The position numbers and the translations under genes were made by a program. DNA of 33,941 nt from an uncultured Coxiella sp. (GTDB lineage: Bacteria; Pseudomonadota; Gammaproteobacteria; Coxiellales; Coxiellaceae): contig CACNSC010000003.1 of NCBI GenBank assembly GCA_902623005.1, forward strand, positions 98,610 to 132,550. The letters are read 5' to 3'. Within the stretch, counting starts at the first letter, position 1. Every line of letters begins with the position of its first letter. Below the pieces are notes generated by a model. The model did no database searches, was not told the DNA's origin, and saw only the letters and a list, made by a program, of their open reading frames with translations. Positions 17,608 to 26,107 of the stretch are shown in pieces.

Positions 17608-18072
17608 ATGTTTCGTGGGATAGCTGCTATCAATGTCGACGTGAAGGGGCGGGTTACCGTCCCTGCACACCAGCGCGCTATCTTGATGGAAGCCTCAGAG
17701 GGAAAGGTGGTATTAACCATCGATACCGAGGACCGATGTTTATTACTTTATCCACTAACACAATGGCTGATCATTGAAGAGGAATTGTCATCACTGCCAT
17801 CTTTTAACCCTGCAACTCGAAGAATCAAGCGTCTGTTGATCGGACATGCCACGGATTTGGTGTTGGACCGCCATGGTCGAATTTTATTACCACCATTGTT
17901 ACGTGAGTATGCTGGATTGGATAAGACTATTGTCTTGGTAGGTCAAGGCAAGAAATTTGAGATTTGGGGAGAGTCTCAGTGGGAAATGGGTCGTGATAGC
18001 TGGTTAGCGGAAGATACGGATGACGAGGACGGTGGTGGCGTAGCACCTGAATTAATGTCGTTGTCGTTATGA
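17608..18072 (+). CDS. mraZ: Transcriptional regulator MraZ
   Basis: DNA-binding, AbrB-like double-SpoVT protein that controls the dcw operon. 154 aa from ATG 17608 (MFRGIAAINVDVKGR); the in-frame GTG at 17584 lies within the operator and is rejected by comparison with E. coli MraZ. The paired DxxxR motifs are present: DVKGR (11-15) and DRHGR (87-91). GGGG lies about seven bases upstream. The acidic tail (EDTDDEDGGG) is longer in Asp/Glu than I would expect. The stop overlaps the rsmH start (ATGA). Confidence 0.95.
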   Translation: MFRGIAAINVDVKGRVTVPAHQRAILMEASEGKVVLTIDTEDRCLLLYPLTQWLIIEEELSSLPSFNPATRRIKRLLIGHATDLVLDRHGRILLPPLLREYAGLDKTIVLVGQGKKFEIWGESQWEMGRDSWLAEDTDDEDGGGVAPELMSLSL

Positions 18073-19001
18073 TGAGTAAAGATGAGCACCAGTCAGTACT
18101 GGTCAAGGAGGTGTTAGAGGGATTGGCGATAAAGCCTGATGGTATTTATCTTGATTTGACATTTGGTCGGGGAGGACACAGTGCATTGATACTGCAAGCA
18201 TTGGGTCCAAAAGGTCGGTTGTTAGCAGTGGATAAAGACCCTCAAGCGGTGGAGGTTGCCAGACAACTACCATTCACAGACAGTCGCTTTGCTATTCACC
18301 ATGCGGGTTTTAATGATATCGGTCGAATTGTAGAAGCGCATGATGAAGTCGGGTCTGTATCGGGTATTTTGCTGGATTTAGGGGTATCTTCGCCGCAACT
18401 GGATGAAGCTTCAAGGGGTTTTAGTTTCATGCAAGAGGGGCCTTTGGACATGCGTATGAACCCGACCAAGGGTGTCAGTGCAAGAGAATGGTTACAGGAG
18501 GCGTCAGCCAATGAAATTGCGGAAGTGTTGTGGCGCTTTGGTGAGGAAAAATCAGCACGTCGCATTGCAGCGGCTATTGTTGCACACCGAGAGCAGCAGC
18601 CGCTGCAGACCACGACAGAGTTGTCGCGGTTGATAGAACAAGTATGTCCTCGTCGTGGATCGACTAAACACCCAGCGACGAAGAGTTTTCAGGCGATACG
18701 AATTTTTATTAATAAGGAGTTGGAAGAGTTAGAGAGTTGTTTGAGTCAGTGTCTTGAGGTTTTGGCAGTTGGTGGACGGATGTGTGTGATTAGCTTTCAT
18801 TCATTGGAAGATAGAATCGTTAAACGGTTTATCAAACAAGCATCACAGGGGGAAACATATCCGTCCGACCTACCGATTAAAGATGCAGACATCGTTCGAC
18901 ATGCTAAGCGCGTAGGCTCATTGATTCGACCCAGCAAGGATGAAGTACAACATAATGCACGAGCAAGAAGTGCAAGATTAAGGATTATGGAGAAGCAATA
19001 A
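18069..19001 (+). CDS. rsmH: 16S rRNA (cytosine1402-N4)-methyltransferase RsmH (MraW)
   Basis: Methylates N4 of C1402 in 16S rRNA. 310 aa, normal length. SAM motif I YLDLTFGRGGHS (27-38), LDLGVSSPQLDEASRGFSF, the FRR-like ATKSFQAIRIFINKEL and VISFHSLEDRIVK are family hallmarks. The start ATG 18069 overlaps the mraZ stop; a second ATG follows at 18072 and could be the real one. The stop and the ftsL ATG share one base. Confidence 0.96.
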   Translation: MMSKDEHQSVLVKEVLEGLAIKPDGIYLDLTFGRGGHSALILQALGPKGRLLAVDKDPQAVEVARQLPFTDSRFAIHHAGFNDIGRIVEAHDEVGSVSGILLDLGVSSPQLDEASRGFSFMQEGPLDMRMNPTKGVSAREWLQEASANEIAEVLWRFGEEKSARRIAAAIVAHREQQPLQTTTELSRLIEQVCPRRGSTKHPATKSFQAIRIFINKELEELESCLSQCLEVLAVGGRMCVISFHSLEDRIVKRFIKQASQGETYPSDLPIKDADIVRHAKRVGSLIRPSKDEVQHNARARSARLRIMEKQ

Positions 19002-19447
19002 TGAATACTGCAGTTAGAGTTAGTTCGAATCAATGGCTAGCGATGGAATGGCTGAGTGCTATCCGTGTACATCGAAGGCATCTTGCAGTTGCGCTACTTA
19101 TGCTGTTAGTTATCGCGTCAGCATTTTGTATTATTTATATCAAAGATTTGAATCGTCGTTTATTGATTGACTTTCAAAGTCAAACAACGCAAATGCAAGC
19201 ACAGAAGACCAAACGAGGCCAATTACTGCTTGAAGAAAGTACTTGGGCGCGGCAATCGCGGGTGCAACAGATTGCTGAGAGTCAGCTGGATATGGTGATG
19301 CCGACCAGTAAGGATGTTGTCTTACTGCAAACAAAAGACCTGCCAAAAACCACCCAAGTTGACTTGTTTTCAAGTATCGACACTTGTGATTATAACTTGT
19401 CGTATCCGGTTGCTTGTCTGCACGATCATACAATGGTTGAGTCATGA
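19001..19447 (+). CDS. ftsL: Cell division protein FtsL
   Basis: Bitopic divisome protein that joins FtsB and FtsQ and activates FtsWI. 148 aa. Cytoplasmic tail, one membrane helix at about 28-47, then a periplasmic coiled-coil stretch (about 50-95). The C-terminus is about 25 residues longer than E. coli FtsL (121 aa). Assigned by topology and its slot between rsmH and ftsI, since FtsL conserves little sequence. GGAG lies upstream of ATG. Confidence 0.9.
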   Translation: MNTAVRVSSNQWLAMEWLSAIRVHRRHLAVALLMLLVIASAFCIIYIKDLNRRLLIDFQSQTTQMQAQKTKRGQLLLEESTWARQSRVQQIAESQLDMVMPTSKDVVLLQTKDLPKTTQVDLFSSIDTCDYNLSYPVACLHDHTMVES

Positions 19448-19469
19448 CTAGCGTAGTTAGTAATAATTA

Positions 19470-21149
19470 ATGCAGCGGTTTAAGTTACCTTTTTCTTGGC
19501 GCTTGTTGGTGATACTGGTTTGCCTATTATTCGGTCTGTCGACCATCGTCTGGCGTTTGGTGCATTTGAATGTATTGGATCGCCATTTTTTATTGAAACA
19601 GGGTGACGCGCGCATGGTAAGGATTGAGACGATGCGAGCGCATCGTGGTATGATTCTCGATCGTTTAGATGCACCATTAGCAATCAGTACCCCAATGACG
19701 TCAGTGTCAATGAATCCTCGATTGTTTGTGGCTAATCCGGATCAGCTCAAGCAGTTGGCACAATTGTTAGGTCAGACACCGGATCAATTAGCAGCTCTGA
19801 TTAAACGTAATCGCTCAAAAGGATTTATCTACTTAAAACGCAGAATGCAGCCCGATCAAGCCAAAAAAATTGATCAGCTTTCTTTGGCTGGTATCAACAC
19901 ACAGGCAGAATACAAACGTTATTACCCTGAGGGCAGTGCGATGGCCCATGTTGTCGGTATTACCAATATCGATGACCATGGTCAGGAGGGGATGGAGTTA
20001 GCTTATGACCAATGGCTCAGTGGTCATGATGGACAGCGTGAAGTTGTGAAAGATCGCCTAGGTAATATTGTCGAGCATGTTGGTATATTGAAAGTGCCCC
20101 AGCAAGGCAGGGATTTACATTTGACTTTAGATCATCGATTGCAGTTTATTGCTCATCAAGCACTTCAGCAGGTGGTGTCTTCACACCATGCTGACTCGGC
20201 TTCAATCATTGTTTTAGACGTGAAAACGGGTGAAGTCTTGGTGGATACTAATCTTCCGGCCTACAACCCAAACAATCGTCGCCATTCAAAAACCGGTGAT
20301 TTTAGAAATCGTGCGCTAACAGATACCTTTGAGCCAGGTTCAACCATGAAACCATTTACCATCGCGTTGGCTTTGATGAGTGGTGATTATGACGCAGAGA
20401 CTACGGTAGATACCAACCCTGGAAGGATGCGAGTTGGTGGTTATGAGATTAAAGACGACGGTCTTAATTATGGTGTGATCAACCTACAGCAAATCATTGA
20501 AAAGTCGAGCAACATTGGGGCTGCAAAAATATTATTATCATTATCACCGCAAGACTTTTGGAATTTACTACGTTCCTTTGGTTTTGGTATAAAAACCCAA
20601 AGCGGTTTCCCCGGAGAGGTATCAGGACGATTAATTGCGCATCCAGTGTGGTATCCCAGTGATGTAGCTACTTTAGCGTATGGCTACGGTATTGCGGTAA
20701 CAACCTTACAGTTGGCACATGCCTATCAGATTTTGGCGAATCACGGTGTCAGTGAGCCAGTGAGTTTTATACAGCATCAGTCAGTGGCTCCAGGTCAACA
20801 AGTGATTTCAAAGGAAGTCGCACAGCAAGTTATGACTATGCTTGAGGCAGTTGTAACCAAAGGCACGGGTACACGAGCACAAGTGCCCGGTTATCGCGTT
20901 GCCGGTAAGACGGGTACAGCGTATATCGCTGGGCCAAATGGTTACGATAAGAAAAAATTCATGTCTTCGTTCGTTGGAGTAGCGCCCGCGTCCGATCCAA
21001 AGTTCGTTGTTGCGGTTGTTGTGAGGAACCCACAGGGTCAGCATTTCGGTAGCCTGGTAGCGGCACCAGTATTTGCAAAAGTAATGTCGAGTGCATTGCG
21101 TCTCTGGTCAATACCGCCTGACAAGTCAGAAGCCGTGCCGGTAACATAA
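19470..21149 (+). CDS. ftsI: Penicillin-binding protein 3 (FtsI), septal transpeptidase
   Basis: Crosslinks septal peptidoglycan as the partner of FtsW. 559 aa, usual class B PBP layout: short cytoplasmic tail, membrane helix at about 10-30, non-catalytic domain (about 45-215), transpeptidase domain. Active-site motifs STMK (S291, K294), SSN (346-348) and KTGT (480-483) are all present. It lies 22 bases after ftsL, with a weak Shine-Dalgarno sequence. The dcw order breaks here: the next gene lies on the other strand and its stop is nine bases away. Confidence 0.96.
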   Translation: MQRFKLPFSWRLLVILVCLLFGLSTIVWRLVHLNVLDRHFLLKQGDARMVRIETMRAHRGMILDRLDAPLAISTPMTSVSMNPRLFVANPDQLKQLAQLLGQTPDQLAALIKRNRSKGFIYLKRRMQPDQAKKIDQLSLAGINTQAEYKRYYPEGSAMAHVVGITNIDDHGQEGMELAYDQWLSGHDGQREVVKDRLGNIVEHVGILKVPQQGRDLHLTLDHRLQFIAHQALQQVVSSHHADSASIIVLDVKTGEVLVDTNLPAYNPNNRRHSKTGDFRNRALTDTFEPGSTMKPFTIALALMSGDYDAETTVDTNPGRMRVGGYEIKDDGLNYGVINLQQIIEKSSNIGAAKILLSLSPQDFWNLLRSFGFGIKTQSGFPGEVSGRLIAHPVWYPSDVATLAYGYGIAVTTLQLAHAYQILANHGVSEPVSFIQHQSVAPGQQVISKEVAQQVMTMLEAVVTKGTGTRAQVPGYRVAGKTGTAYIAGPNGYDKKKFMSSFVGVAPASDPKFVVAVVVRNPQGQHFGSLVAAPVFAKVMSSALRLWSIPPDKSEAVPVT

Positions 21150-21164
21150 ATCATTATTTTATGT
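21144..21164. terminator. Possible bidirectional hairpin over the converging stop codons
   Basis: ACATAAA (21144-21150), seven-base loop, TTTATGT (21158-21164). The stem contains the ftsI stop codon on one side and the acyltransferase stop codon on the other. It is AT-only apart from one C-G pair and is followed by a short T-rich run, so termination would be weak. It is the only candidate in this gap. Confidence 0.3.
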
Positions 21165-22046
21165 GTTTGTTTCGGCCTCTGTTCGTTTCAATTTCCAGCG
21201 TCGATGTGACCATAACCAGTTTTCAGGCGATTTAATAATGTCAGATTCTAAATGTTTCATGAATTGAGTCGTTATCTCACCCGGCTGAGTTTTTTTGGGT
21301 TGGTCGGATAGCAGCGTTAAGTGCGCATCATAGAATCCTCTTTGGGGTCGTTCACCGGTTATGTAAAGCACTGGATAGTCAAAAGCTCTGGCAAATTGCT
21401 CGGGACCCATAATGGTGGCTGTATCTTGATTAAGAAAGTTGACCCATTGAATTTCTTTGGTATCGACTGGGTGTTGGTCTGCGATCATGCCGTATACCCG
21501 TGCCTTACTGCGATTTTTTATGAAACATCGACTAGCTTTTTGTGCAGGGCAAAGCTCAGTTAGTGGGCTGCTACGACATTGATTAAGAAAATCGTTCATC
21601 AGCTGATTATGTATCGGTTTGTAAAATGAAATACATGGGTGATTGATTTGATAGCCTAGGCACGTGCCCCATTCCCAGTTTAAGAAGTGTCCTGAAATAA
21701 TAATCACGCTTTTGCCTTGTTCCAGATAAGACGTGATTAGTTCGGGATTGGAAATACGCCAGCGGTGGCTTATTTGCTGCGATGATAGCGTGTAGCCTTT
21801 AATCGATTCAACAAAGATATCAGACAGGTTTTTATAAAAGTTTCTCGTGATTGTATTTCGTTGTTGGTCTGTTAGATCAGGAAATGACAGTACAAGTTGA
21901 TCTTCGACAACGCGCCGCCGGTATTGAATAACACGATAGAAGACCAACGACACCAGATCGGAGATGATGTAGAGCACGGTGAAGGGCGTGAACTTTACAA
22001 TCAATAAGGCAGCACGCAAACAACCAAGGTAGATTCGATTTTTCAT
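21159..22046 (-). CDS. Lysophospholipid/lipid A acyltransferase (LpxL-LpxM superfamily), dcw insertion
   Basis: 295-aa inner-membrane acyltransferase. An N-terminal membrane anchor (about 8-37) is followed by the HX4(D/E) catalytic motif in SGHFLNWEWG (H120, E125), then MIADQHP and the C-terminal WLWSHRRWK. The family transfers an acyl chain to lipid A or a lysophospholipid. From memory, the string of features (VLYIISDLVSLVFY, YRRRVVEDQLVLSFPDLT, GHxxNWEW, WLWSHRRWK) is closer to the Bacteroidota-type 'lysophospholipid acyltransferase' than to E. coli LpxL/LpxM; this needs a search. It lies antisense between ftsI and murE, a position where no gene is usual. The ATG 22046 has a weak Shine-Dalgarno sequence. 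Confidence 0.85.
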   Translation of the reverse strand: MKNRIYLGCLRAALLIVKFTPFTVLYIISDLVSLVFYRVIQYRRRVVEDQLVLSFPDLTDQQRNTITRNFYKNLSDIFVESIKGYTLSSQQISHRWRISNPELITSYLEQGKSVIIISGHFLNWEWGTCLGYQINHPCISFYKPIHNQLMNDFLNQCRSSPLTELCPAQKASRCFIKNRSKARVYGMIADQHPVDTKEIQWVNFLNQDTATIMGPEQFARAFDYPVLYITGERPQRGFYDAHLTLLSDQPKKTQPGEITTQFMKHLESDIIKSPENWLWSHRRWKLKRTEAETNT

Positions 22047-22064
22047 TGACTGAGGTATAAGTGT

Positions 22065-22095
22065 TTGACGGCCGCCATACTAACATATGTCTAAT
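22065..22095 (+). promoter_or_regulatory. Weak candidate promoter for murE and downstream dcw genes
   Basis: TTGACG (22065-22070), 19-base spacer (long), TCTAAT (22090-22095). An alternative -10 TATGAT lies at 22100-22105 without a good -35. Some promoter is needed in this 93-base divergent gap, because the reverse-strand gene separates murE from the mraZ transcript. Confidence 0.3.
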
Positions 22096-22139
22096 AGTCT
22101 ATGATACTCTAGTGGCCTTTTAGTCTAGGTGTTTGATAA

Positions 22140-23645
22140 ATGGGTGAATTGCGCTCCATGACGTTAAGTCAGTTGCTCTTTGGCATAGTGGATGGCGTCA
22201 ACATCGAGTCTCAGGTTAATGATTTGACCAGCGACAGTCGCCAGGCCGGGCCCGGTGTCGTATTTTTAGCTTATCCGGGTTATCAAGGTGATGGCCGTGA
22301 CTTTATTGCCGATGCAATTGATCGCCATGCCACTGCTATTTTGTATGAATCTCCCTATGCGATTGAGGCTGACTGCCATAATGCAGGTATACCCCTGGTA
22401 GCAATACCCAGTTTGTCGTCAGTGAAAGCCCAATTGGCCGCGCGATTTTTTGGCGATGCCTCGCGCTCTATGGTAACCGTTGGAGTCACTGGTACCAACG
22501 GTAAAACCTCTTGCGTCGATTTTATTGCACAGGCAATCAGTAATCAGGGTATGCCTTGCGGATCCGTAGGGACTTTGGGTTGCGGTCTTTGGCCCAGCAT
22601 TGAACACACGGGGATGACAACGCCAGATAGCATTGAGTTACAAAGACAGTTCGCGGTTATTAAGGCTAAGGGTGCAACCCACCTAGCAATGGAAGTGTCG
22701 TCACATGCGTTGGCCTTGGGGCGAGTAGATCAAACTCAGATAGACATAGCGGTGTTTACTCAACTGTCTCGAGATCATTTGGATTTTCATCGTGACATGT
22801 CAGAGTACGAGCAGGTGAAAATGTCTTTATTTAGACGGCATGATCTCAGTATGGCCGTCGTCAATGCTGACGATGCAACCGGCCTTAAAATTATTGAGGA
22901 AGTGGCAGGTAGGATACCGGTGATAGGTATTTCTATGGTGTCTAACCATCAATCTGAGATTCCAATGGTCGTCATTAACGATATTGTTAAAAAACGCGGT
23001 GGTTTTAATGTTGAATTATTATCGCCTTGGGGGCGAAGTAGGGTTGACGTGCCTTTGATAGGAACCTGCAATCTCTACAATGTGATGTCCTTGGTCGCTA
23101 CTTTGGGGTGTTTAAAGTGGTCTTGGTCGGACATTGTTCACGCCGTAGAGGGTTTGTGTCCGGTAATAGGTCGTATGCAGACGCTTGGGGGCGGTAATCT
23201 GCCTTTGGTAGTTGTTGATTATGCGCACACGCCCGATGCGTTGGATAAACTACTGAGCGATGTTAAGCAGCATGTAGATAATAAACTCATGTGTGTTTTT
23301 GGCTGTGGTGGTAATCGCGACACCGGTAAGCGACCATTAATGGCAAAAATAGCCGAAAAACATGCCTCAAACATCATTATCACCACCGATAACCCGCGCT
23401 TTGAAGATCCACAAACGATCGTGGATGATATTGTGAGGGGTTTAGATCAGCCAGCGAAGGCAGAGGTGATTTTAGATCGTACTGAAGCCATTACCAATGC
23501 GATAGATAGCGCCGGTCCTTGCGATGTGGTGGTCATTGCTGGTAAAGGTCACGAATCATATCAAATCATTGAAGATAACCAACTTCCGTTTAGTGATATT
23601 AAGGTGGTTGAGCAGTTGTTAAATAAGCGAGGTTGCAGTGTTTAA
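22140..23645 (+). CDS. murE: UDP-MurNAc-L-Ala-D-Glu:meso-diaminopimelate ligase (MurE)
   Basis: Adds the third stem residue in the cytoplasmic peptidoglycan pathway. 501 aa. ATP loop GTNGKT (118-123), the lysine expected to be carbamylated K228 (YEQVKMSLF), and DNPR (418-421), the motif for meso-diaminopimelate over lysine, which agrees with dapB in the window. ATG 22140 has a weak GGTG upstream; M7 at 22158 is an alternative. It is the first gene after the inserted acyltransferase, with its own promoter presumed. Confidence 0.96.
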   Translation: MGELRSMTLSQLLFGIVDGVNIESQVNDLTSDSRQAGPGVVFLAYPGYQGDGRDFIADAIDRHATAILYESPYAIEADCHNAGIPLVAIPSLSSVKAQLAARFFGDASRSMVTVGVTGTNGKTSCVDFIAQAISNQGMPCGSVGTLGCGLWPSIEHTGMTTPDSIELQRQFAVIKAKGATHLAMEVSSHALALGRVDQTQIDIAVFTQLSRDHLDFHRDMSEYEQVKMSLFRRHDLSMAVVNADDATGLKIIEEVAGRIPVIGISMVSNHQSEIPMVVINDIVKKRGGFNVELLSPWGRSRVDVPLIGTCNLYNVMSLVATLGCLKWSWSDIVHAVEGLCPVIGRMQTLGGGNLPLVVVDYAHTPDALDKLLSDVKQHVDNKLMCVFGCGGNRDTGKRPLMAKIAEKHASNIIITTDNPRFEDPQTIVDDIVRGLDQPAKAEVILDRTEAITNAIDSAGPCDVVVIAGKGHESYQIIEDNQLPFSDIKVVEQLLNKRGCSV

Positions 23646-24999
23646 AATGTCACTGGGTGCTATGGCATCAGTTATCAAGGGGGAGCTTATCGGCTGTGGT
23701 GAGGCTGAATGTACTGGTTTCTCAATTGATTCACGAGAAATTCAGCAAAATGCGTTATTTATTGCATTAGCCGGGGATAACTACGATGGGCACGAGTATG
23801 TTGCTGATGCAATTTCTCGCGGTGCAATGGCTGCATTGGTGGAGCGACCAATAGATGGTTGTGACGCTGTTCAGATTGTGGTGCCATCAGTTAGAACTGC
23901 TTTGTTGCAGTTATCGGCGTATTGGAGAAAGCAATTTCACCCGTTAACCATTGCTGTAACCGGGAGTTGTGGTAAAACGTCAGTGCGGGAATTATTGCAG
24001 TCAATTTTTGCGCTTGCACAAAATACACTCGCGAGTGTGAAGAGTTATAACAATGATCTTGGAGTGCCATTAACACTGTTAACTTTATCTGATTTGCAAA
24101 AATTCTATGTGCAAGAAATTGGAGCAAATCACGCTGGAGAGATTCTACCGCTAGTTCAGGCTGTTCGGCCAGATGTTGCGATTATTACTAACGCAGCTGC
24201 AGCTCATTTGGAGGGTTTTGGTAGTCTTCAAGGCGTTGCTACGGCAAAAGGTGAATTATTGGCTGGGTTGTCGGCAGAAGGTGTCGCTGTTCTTAATCGA
24301 GACGATGTATTTTTCGATTATTGGTTGAGTTTGTTAGAGGGCAAGAGACATGTGTCATTTTCCTTGTCTCAAGTTGCTGATGTTATGGCGAAAGCTATTT
24401 CTATAAATTCTACCGGCTGTGCTGATTTCATTTTGTGCAGTTCACACGGTGAATTTAAAGTTCAATTACAAGTTATCGGGCGGCACCAGGTTGCTAATGC
24501 GCTGGCTGCAGCTGCGGCAGGACTTGCGGCAGAGTTACCCATGTCACTAATTGTTGCTGGACTAGAGGCAGCTCAAGGTGAGGAGCGTCGCTTGCAACAG
24601 TATATTGGTCATCAAGGATCAACCATTATCGATGATAGCTATAATGCCAATCCTGCTTCAGTACAGTCGGCACTACAGGTACTATCTGAGAAATCAGGGA
24701 AGCGCATTTTTGTATTTGCGGATATGGTGGAGCTTGGTGAGGAGTCACAGCACTGGCATGAGGTGATTGGCCAGCAGGCACAGATTTTAGGTATTGATCG
24801 AGTATTGTGTTATGGTCCCCTTTCACGGTGGACGGCAGAAAAATTTGGCCATTCAGCGATGCACTTTGATTCTCAGGATGCCTTACTGCAAGCGTTACTG
24901 CCAGAATTACAGTCTGATGTTGTGGTGTTGGTGAAGGGTTCTAATTCAATGGCCATGCACAAGGTTGTTGAGCACCTTAAAAACAAGTCTACAGTTTAA
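23638..24999 (+). CDS. murF: UDP-MurNAc-tripeptide:D-Ala-D-Ala ligase (MurF)
   Basis: Completes the pentapeptide by adding D-Ala-D-Ala. 453 aa. ATP loop TGSCGKTS (108-115), IDDSYNANPAS and the C-terminal VLVKGSNSMAMHKVV are typical. GTG 23638 is preferred to ATG 23647 because GAGG is five bases before the GTG but 14 before the ATG. The GTG start overlaps the end of murE by eight bases. Confidence 0.95.
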   Translation: MFKMSLGAMASVIKGELIGCGEAECTGFSIDSREIQQNALFIALAGDNYDGHEYVADAISRGAMAALVERPIDGCDAVQIVVPSVRTALLQLSAYWRKQFHPLTIAVTGSCGKTSVRELLQSIFALAQNTLASVKSYNNDLGVPLTLLTLSDLQKFYVQEIGANHAGEILPLVQAVRPDVAIITNAAAAHLEGFGSLQGVATAKGELLAGLSAEGVAVLNRDDVFFDYWLSLLEGKRHVSFSLSQVADVMAKAISINSTGCADFILCSSHGEFKVQLQVIGRHQVANALAAAAAGLAAELPMSLIVAGLEAAQGEERRLQQYIGHQGSTIIDDSYNANPASVQSALQVLSEKSGKRIFVFADMVELGEESQHWHEVIGQQAQILGIDRVLCYGPLSRWTAEKFGHSAMHFDSQDALLQALLPELQSDVVVLVKGSNSMAMHKVVEHLKNKSTV

Positions 25000-25017
25000 A
25001 TTTAGAGGAATATTTCA

Positions 25018-26100
25018 ATGTTATTGTGGTTGCTGCACACTATTCAAGGGCATTTGTCAGTGTTGCGTGTTTTTCAGTATCTGACTTTTAGAGCGATAAT
25101 CAGTGCGTTATCTGCTTTTATTATCGTATTGTTAGCCAGTCCAGGTGTGATTCGGAAATTACAGCGCATGAGCTTTGGCCAAGTTGTTCGTGATGATGGC
25201 CCACAGACTCACTTCAAAAAAGCGGGTACGCCAACCATGGGTGGGATCATAATCATCACCGCTGTTTTTATAAGCACTATCCTGTGGGGTGATCTATCAA
25301 ATCATTATCTTTGGATTAGCTTAGTGGTTATGGTTGGGTTTAGTCTGGTTGGATGGGTCGATGATTATCGTAAGATATCACGAGACAATACGGCGGGATT
25401 ATCAGCAAGGTATAAATATGCATGGCAATCGATTATTGGGTTTGGCGTTGCGCTGATTTTATTTTTTACCGCTAGTTCCTCTTCTGAAACCGTGCTGGTT
25501 GTCCCTTTTGTTAAATCTGTTTTGCCGCAACTGGGTATCTTTTACATTCTATTGGCTTATTTTGTTATTGTTGGATCCAGCAATGCGGTTAATTTAACCG
25601 ATGGTCTTGATGGGCTGGCGTTAATGCCAGTCGTGTTAATTGCTATTGCGTTGGGTGTGTTGGCATACATCGCTGGTAATTCAGTCTTTGCTGATTATCT
25701 ATCGGTACCTTACGTCGTTGGTTCGGGCGAGCTTATTGTAATGTGTAGCGCATTATTTGGTGCAGGATTAGGTTTTCTTTGGTTTAACACCTATCCTGCG
25801 CAAGTCTTCATGGGTGATGTCGGCTCATTGGGTTTGGGGGCGGTATTGGGAGTAATTGCTGTTATTGTTCGTCAAGAGTTAGTTTACTTTGTAATGGCAG
25901 GTGTATTTGTTTTAGAGACGCTGTCTGTGATTATTCAGGTGGCTTCGTTTAAATTAACTGGTAAACGCGTCTTTAGGATGGCTCCAATTCACCATCATTT
26001 CGAGCTCAAAGGTTGGGCAGAGCCAAAGGTCATTGTCAGATTTTGGATTTTAACGGTAGTTTTGGTGTTAATTGCATTATCGACCTTAAAGCTTCGATAA
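25018..26100 (+). CDS. mraY: Phospho-N-acetylmuramoyl-pentapeptide transferase (MraY)
   Basis: Integral membrane enzyme that makes lipid I from UDP-MurNAc-pentapeptide and undecaprenyl phosphate. 360 aa, identical to the E. coli length, about ten membrane helices. Diagnostic motifs: [34 protein letters not shown] and [21 protein letters not shown] precedes ATG 25018. Confidence 0.97.
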   Translation: MLLWLLHTIQGHLSVLRVFQYLTFRAIISALSAFIIVLLASPGVIRKLQRMSFGQVVRDDGPQTHFKKAGTPTMGGIIIITAVFISTILWGDLSNHYLWISLVVMVGFSLVGWVDDYRKISRDNTAGLSARYKYAWQSIIGFGVALILFFTASSSSETVLVVPFVKSVLPQLGIFYILLAYFVIVGSSNAVNLTDGLDGLALMPVVLIAIALGVLAYIAGNSVFADYLSVPYVVGSGELIVMCSALFGAGLGFLWFNTYPAQVFMGDVGSLGLGAVLGVIAVIVRQELVYFVMAGVFVLETLSVIIQVASFKLTGKRVFRMAPIHHHFELKGWAEPKVIVRFWILTVVLVLIALSTLKLR

Positions 26101-26107
26101 GTGCACA

